From Mytilus californianus (Eukaryota > Mollusca > Bivalvia > Mytilida > Mytilidae): 64,000 bases of DNA. Within the stretch, counting starts at the first letter, position 1. Each line of letters starts with the position of its first letter. Shown here in pieces: positions 59,953 through 64,000 of this stretch. Both the position numbers and the translations under genes were made by a program. The stretch lies in NCBI RefSeq assembly GCF_021869535.1, contig NW_026262581.1:79327955-79391954 (forward strand), written 5' to 3'. Below the pieces are notes generated by a model, which was given only the letters and a program-made list of their open reading frames with translations, was not told where the DNA came from and made no database searches.

Positions 59953-62358
59953 TAGGAAACAAATGCTAAAGTAGATAAAATGAGGTTCATATGGAGTTAC
60001 AAAAATGTTTACAAGACGTTACATCACAATTATTGGTTTGACTATGTCAAAATGAAAGTAAAAGTTAATAGTCTCTTTTTCAAAATAGACACCTCACTGG
60101 ACATTCCGTACCATTTCAACTGGCTTCACTCTTAATGAGGTACTACTTCCAATTGCGTCAGGAATATTGTGGGATGTATGGTAGTCGCACATGTAGGGTA
60201 TTGTGGAAATTGGGGTAAATCAGTATGATATTTGCAGTTATGGTACACTATCCATGTTTCAAGTTCATTTTGAAAATAAAGTCATGTGGTTCTGCTGTAA
60301 TCTTCTTAGGACCTTATGTGTGGTAGTTAACTGTTTTCTTTCTAGAATTGATCAGCAATCTCAGAAAATTAAGTTAAACACACAAGATCAGTCATCATGG
60401 CCACATGCACATCAAACGATGCAATATACAAAGTTTTCAAGAGCATAAAATCAAACAATTAGACCATTTGCAATGGTAAATGTGGCTTACATGTCAAAAT
60501 TTCAATATGTAAAGGGACTTATCACTGGGGCTTGGAGGAAATTTAAATTTCCGTCAAATTTCTAGAGTTCAATCAGTCTACTTTGAAATTTCTTTACAAT
60601 AGTATTGACTTTAGAATATTACGACATTTTATTGTTCCACTAAGGTATAACCGCCCACTCTAAGCCATAGCTTTTCATAATATTTTAGCTTTGATACCAG
60701 TAATTTTCAAAGAATCATTTACTATAAACTAATGTATTTATCAAATCCCAGCATTAAAATATTAAAAATCAATAAGTATATAATTCACATAGGGAAACAA
60801 TTATCAAACGTCTCTATTCTTCCATGGAATATTATTGTTATGTTTCCTTATCAGACAAATCTATTTAACTGAATATATCCTGATTTACTATAAATCCTTA
60901 TTTGTCAGAAATTTTGTCCTCTTAAAATCAGTTTATGTTCATGTCTCGTTGAATGTGAAAATAATAATCTTTTATTAATCTTCAATCTGTGATTTACTTA
61001 TTCTTCTAAACACATTTCTTAAAATCAAGGTTAATTCTTTGCATGGAAACAAAGCAATATATTTTTTTTTATTTTGCTTAGTGGAAGTCTCTACATTAAC
61101 AGAAAATATCATAGCTTTACATGTGTAATTATTGCTGAGAAAGAGAGAATTCAAACCTTAGAGCAGTCAGAAATCTTCAATACGTGTGCCACCTTTGAAC
61201 CAGGTTATACCATAAAAACTTCAACAAGATTGAAGAAATAGTTAACGGAAAGAAGGAAATTATGCTTTTCATGATTTCAATAAATACCACTTTACTGCAA
61301 ATTTTCTAAATCAACTGGAATTTTATCTGCTTTTACATTTTGCAGCTTTTTTAAAAAAATAATTATGCTTTATTACACCCATACTCATTCAAATGTTAAC
61401 TTATTTCTTGCATTTCTGTTTTAATTTCATGAATAGTTGTTTTAAAAAAATATCAGAAGTTGAAACCTAACCTGCTCATATGAACCTGAGCAAAATCTAA
61501 TGTCACCTAAAGTAAGCTGTTTAATCTGAGATTAATCAATTTTAACATATGTAAGTAACACAGTTTAAATAGATGTAGATAAAATTCAAATTGAAGAAAA
61601 TTAGACACCTGAATAAGTTTTAGTGTAAATGCTTTAGAAAAATAGGTGCACTTGAAGTGTTTTCATATATTAAAATGAGTTTTACGTACTCAATGCCTGA
61701 AACAGTAGATAGGTAAAAAAGATATTCCGTAACTATTGGAACTAAATGCTAATTTCAGTCTTATAGAATCTCGCCTAAATCCAATAAACCACTACAGTCT
61801 GGTGACATAAGATTGTCAAGCACCATATGATCAATCTATATATGTCTAATTCAATATATTCCAGTAACTTATACAATGGAGGTCCTGTTATTAAATCATA
61901 TGCCAGGTTGATCACAAGGAACCTAAGGTTAAACTTTCCATATCAAACCATAAAATCATGTTTGTTTCCTCAAAGTAAATATTTTCAATAGTACAGTTAT
62001 CTTTTTAAAATAGATTCTTTTATAAATAATGAAATTCTTTAAAAGGTTATCGAAAACTCTTTTTTAAAATATCCTTTAAGTGCCTCTGACCATGGTGACA
62101 AACAAGTGAAGATATATAGTATATTGACCACTCCACAATGTGTCTTTTTTATTTAATTAACTGGAGAAAACAATTTTTCTTTACATAGTAGAGAACAGAC
62201 TGCAAATTAATGAACCAAAGAATTATACTACCATTATACTATTCTGATGCCTGAGTCGCAACATCAAAATATCTGCCTATACAAATATGGTTTTAGATAC
62301 AAATACACAGATTTCCACCTAGTAAAAAAAAAATGTTCTTCTTAAAACAGTGAAATAG
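59953..62358 (-). other. Intron, no distinct feature
   Basis: AT-rich. An open frame of 81 codons at 60203-60448 (plus) has no recognisable domain. Confidence 0.5.
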
Positions 62359-63347
62359 AATAAACTGTTATCACAGAGATATGTCTCGCCTTTTTATAAT
62401 TTTGATAATGCAAATGTTGAAATTAAAATAGCAATACTTTAACATGTAAGTTATGCAAATATTCAAAGTCGATGAACCATGACTGAAGGTACATGGCTAA
62501 ACAATCTCCATGGTATGAGATGTGCCAATGCTAATACAACTGCATACCAAATACCATTGACTTATTATAAGTCGTTTTCTTTAAACAAACCTAAACACAA
62601 ACATTAACTTGTAAACTATGTAAAAGTTTCAAAGTCAATTAACCATGATCAGGAGTGGGGCTATATAATCTCCATGGAAACGATACTTGCAAATGCCAAT
62701 AAATTTGCATACCAAATATCATTGACTTATCATTAGCAGTTCATCTTAAACTGATCTAATCACAAACTAATGCATGTAAACTAAGCAAAAGTTTCAAAGT
62801 AGATAGACCATGACTGAGGTGGAAGGGCCAATTATTCTCCATGGAAATGAGATGTGCTAATGCTTATACAACTGAACACCAATTAACATTGGCCTACCAC
62901 TAATGGTTCCCCTTGAACTGACCTAATCACAAACTAATACATGTAAACTTAGCAAAATTTTCAAAGTCTATAGACCATGACTAAGGGGGCGGAGCCAAAT
63001 AATCTCCATGGAAATGAGATATGCCAATGCTTATACAACTGCATACCAAATATCATTGACCTAACACTAGTGGTTCCCCATAAATTGACCTAATCACAAA
63101 CTAATACATGTAAACTATGAAAAGTTTCAAAGTCAATAGACCTTGACTGAGGGGGCGGGACCAAATAATCTCCATGGTAATGAGATGTGCCAATGCTAAT
63201 ACATCTGCATACCAAATATCATTGACCTACTACTAGTGGTTCACCATGAACTAGACCTAATCACAAACTAATACATTGTTGACGCTGCCGCCGCCGGAAA
63301 CAGCATACCTATGTCTCGCTTTTTGACTCCGTCAAGGCGAGACAAAA
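62359..63347 (+). mobile_element. Barcode element, GTCTCGCC family, copy 2
   Basis: Nearly identical in layout and sequence to 34679-35677: AATAAA, CTGT-TATC-ACAG, GTCTCGCC, five cores, GACGCTGCCGCCGCCGG, and the hairpin GTCTCGC..GGCGAGAC followed by AAAAA. Here the first tail arm keeps GTCTCGC where copy 1 has GTCACGC. Confidence 0.85.
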
Positions 63348-63834
63348 ATGGATCATTGTTTCTTAACAATACATATTTAAATGTTACTCTTATGCAAAGT
63401 CTATTTGTGACCTTGATCTTTCATATCTTATCATGAAAGCGGGTTATTAATCTAAAGAACACTGCATAACAATCTAAAACAAACTTTCTAATATGTTGCT
63501 CTCGATACAACTATGGATTTATTTTATTATGTTTGGTAAAGTCAGGAAAATTATATTATACAAACTACCTTGTCAAAGATATATGCACAGAAGTACAGAA
63601 GTACGTACTTCTTAATCTCATCAACACTCTTTTAGGTGGATGATTATTGATGAGTAGAGCAAGAAACAATAAAAATTCGTTACAGACTTGAGCTCATGCT
63701 GCGGCAGCATAAGTACAAAGAAAAATTTGAAGAAACTATTGAAAATTCTATACAAATGTCTTTAAAAAGTACTGTTTACATGGAGGTCAGCACATGGGTT
63801 AATTTCAATGTCATTCTTATGTCATCATAGCCAT

Positions 63835-63905
63835 ACCTGCAAACCTCTGAAACCTTCACAGAGGGAGAATTCCCCTCAGCTATGATAGCCGAGGGGGAGA
63901 TTTTG
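63835..63905. other. Two small GC-rich hairpins of unknown origin
   Basis: CCTCT-GAAACCTTCA-CAGAGG is followed by CCCCTCAGCTA-TGA-TAGCCGAGGGG. It stands out against the AT-rich surroundings. It could be an end of an interspersed repeat; not recognised. Confidence 0.4.
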
Positions 63906-63931
63906 AGCGAAGGACCTTTTTCAAGTTAAAT

Positions 63932-63978
63932 ATATGACCAAGGATTTGTATAGTAAGACTATAAATCCTTGATATGAC
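63932..63978. mobile_element. 33-bp palindromic micro-element with 7-bp target duplication
   Basis: The element 63939-63971 has arms CAAGGATTTGTATAGT and ACTATAAATCCTTG (imperfect by deletion), flanked by ATATGAC at 63932-63938 and 63972-63978. Same element as 305-343 with a different target. Confidence 0.85.
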
Positions 63979-64000
63979 CTGTTTACTTATTCATCTACAA

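Noticed and set aside
60203..60448. 81-codon plus-strand open frame
   Set aside because: No recognisable domain, AT-rich composition like the surrounding intron, and no splice or promoter support.
63835..63905. Possible upstream exon (minus) ending CAG|GTATGG with an open phase-0 peptide ending EGFRGLQ
   Set aside because: The frame fits phase 0, but the peptide has no resemblance to the MPDZ region before PDZ4, and the sequence forms two hairpins next to a micro-element, so a repeat is more likely.

Overview
The window looks like nuclear DNA of a marine bivalve, most likely a mussel (Mytilus or a close relative). It is AT-rich and intron-dominated. It carries interspersed repeats that I associate from memory with mussel and other mollusc genomes, plus many elements of the bivalve 'pearl' kind (tandem cores of about 160 bp with a subterminal ACGG-type microsatellite). 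I see no bacterial-style gene packing, rRNA, tRNA or CRISPR array.

Only one protein-coding gene can be supported. It runs on the minus strand from beyond the right edge to beyond the left edge. Thirteen internal exons (58950 down to 873) join in perfect reading-frame phase with GT..AG introns and give 895 continuous residues. They encode four PDZ domains and a long proline-rich linker of a MUPP1/MPDZ-type tight-junction and polarity scaffold. By order and sequence the domains match PDZ4, PDZ5, PDZ6 and PDZ7 of vertebrate MPDZ. The N-terminal part (L27, PDZ1-3) should lie beyond 64000, and PDZ8 onward to the left of position 1.

The other ~96% is intron, filled with repeats. By region: 0-5 kb, PDZ7 exons among small repeats; 5-17 kb, a 66-bp satellite and nested elements ending in GGGGGCATAAAA; 17-30 kb, the PDZ6-to-PDZ7 linker exon (17.5 kb), a 4.5-kb composite in which one element is inserted in another (23.7-28.2 kb), and a 31-bp minisatellite; 30-33 kb, PDZ6; 33-43 kb, more composites and a 134-bp array; 43-53 kb, linker and PDZ5/PDZ4 exons; 54-64 kb, further elements, the first PDZ4 exon and a hammerhead-ribozyme-like motif.

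The most interesting signal is an architecture shared by element families whose interiors are mostly unrelated. It has a 5' start (often AATAAA) with a small hairpin, then a family-specific 8-17 nt 'barcode', then tandem cores, then a simple-repeat tract, then a terminal 3' hairpin carrying the same barcode on one arm and its inverse on the other, then ATAAAA. The barcode changes between families, and head and tail change together. Eight barcodes can be read in this window. Second is a 33-39 bp palindromic micro-element found twice, each time between exact 7-bp target duplications.
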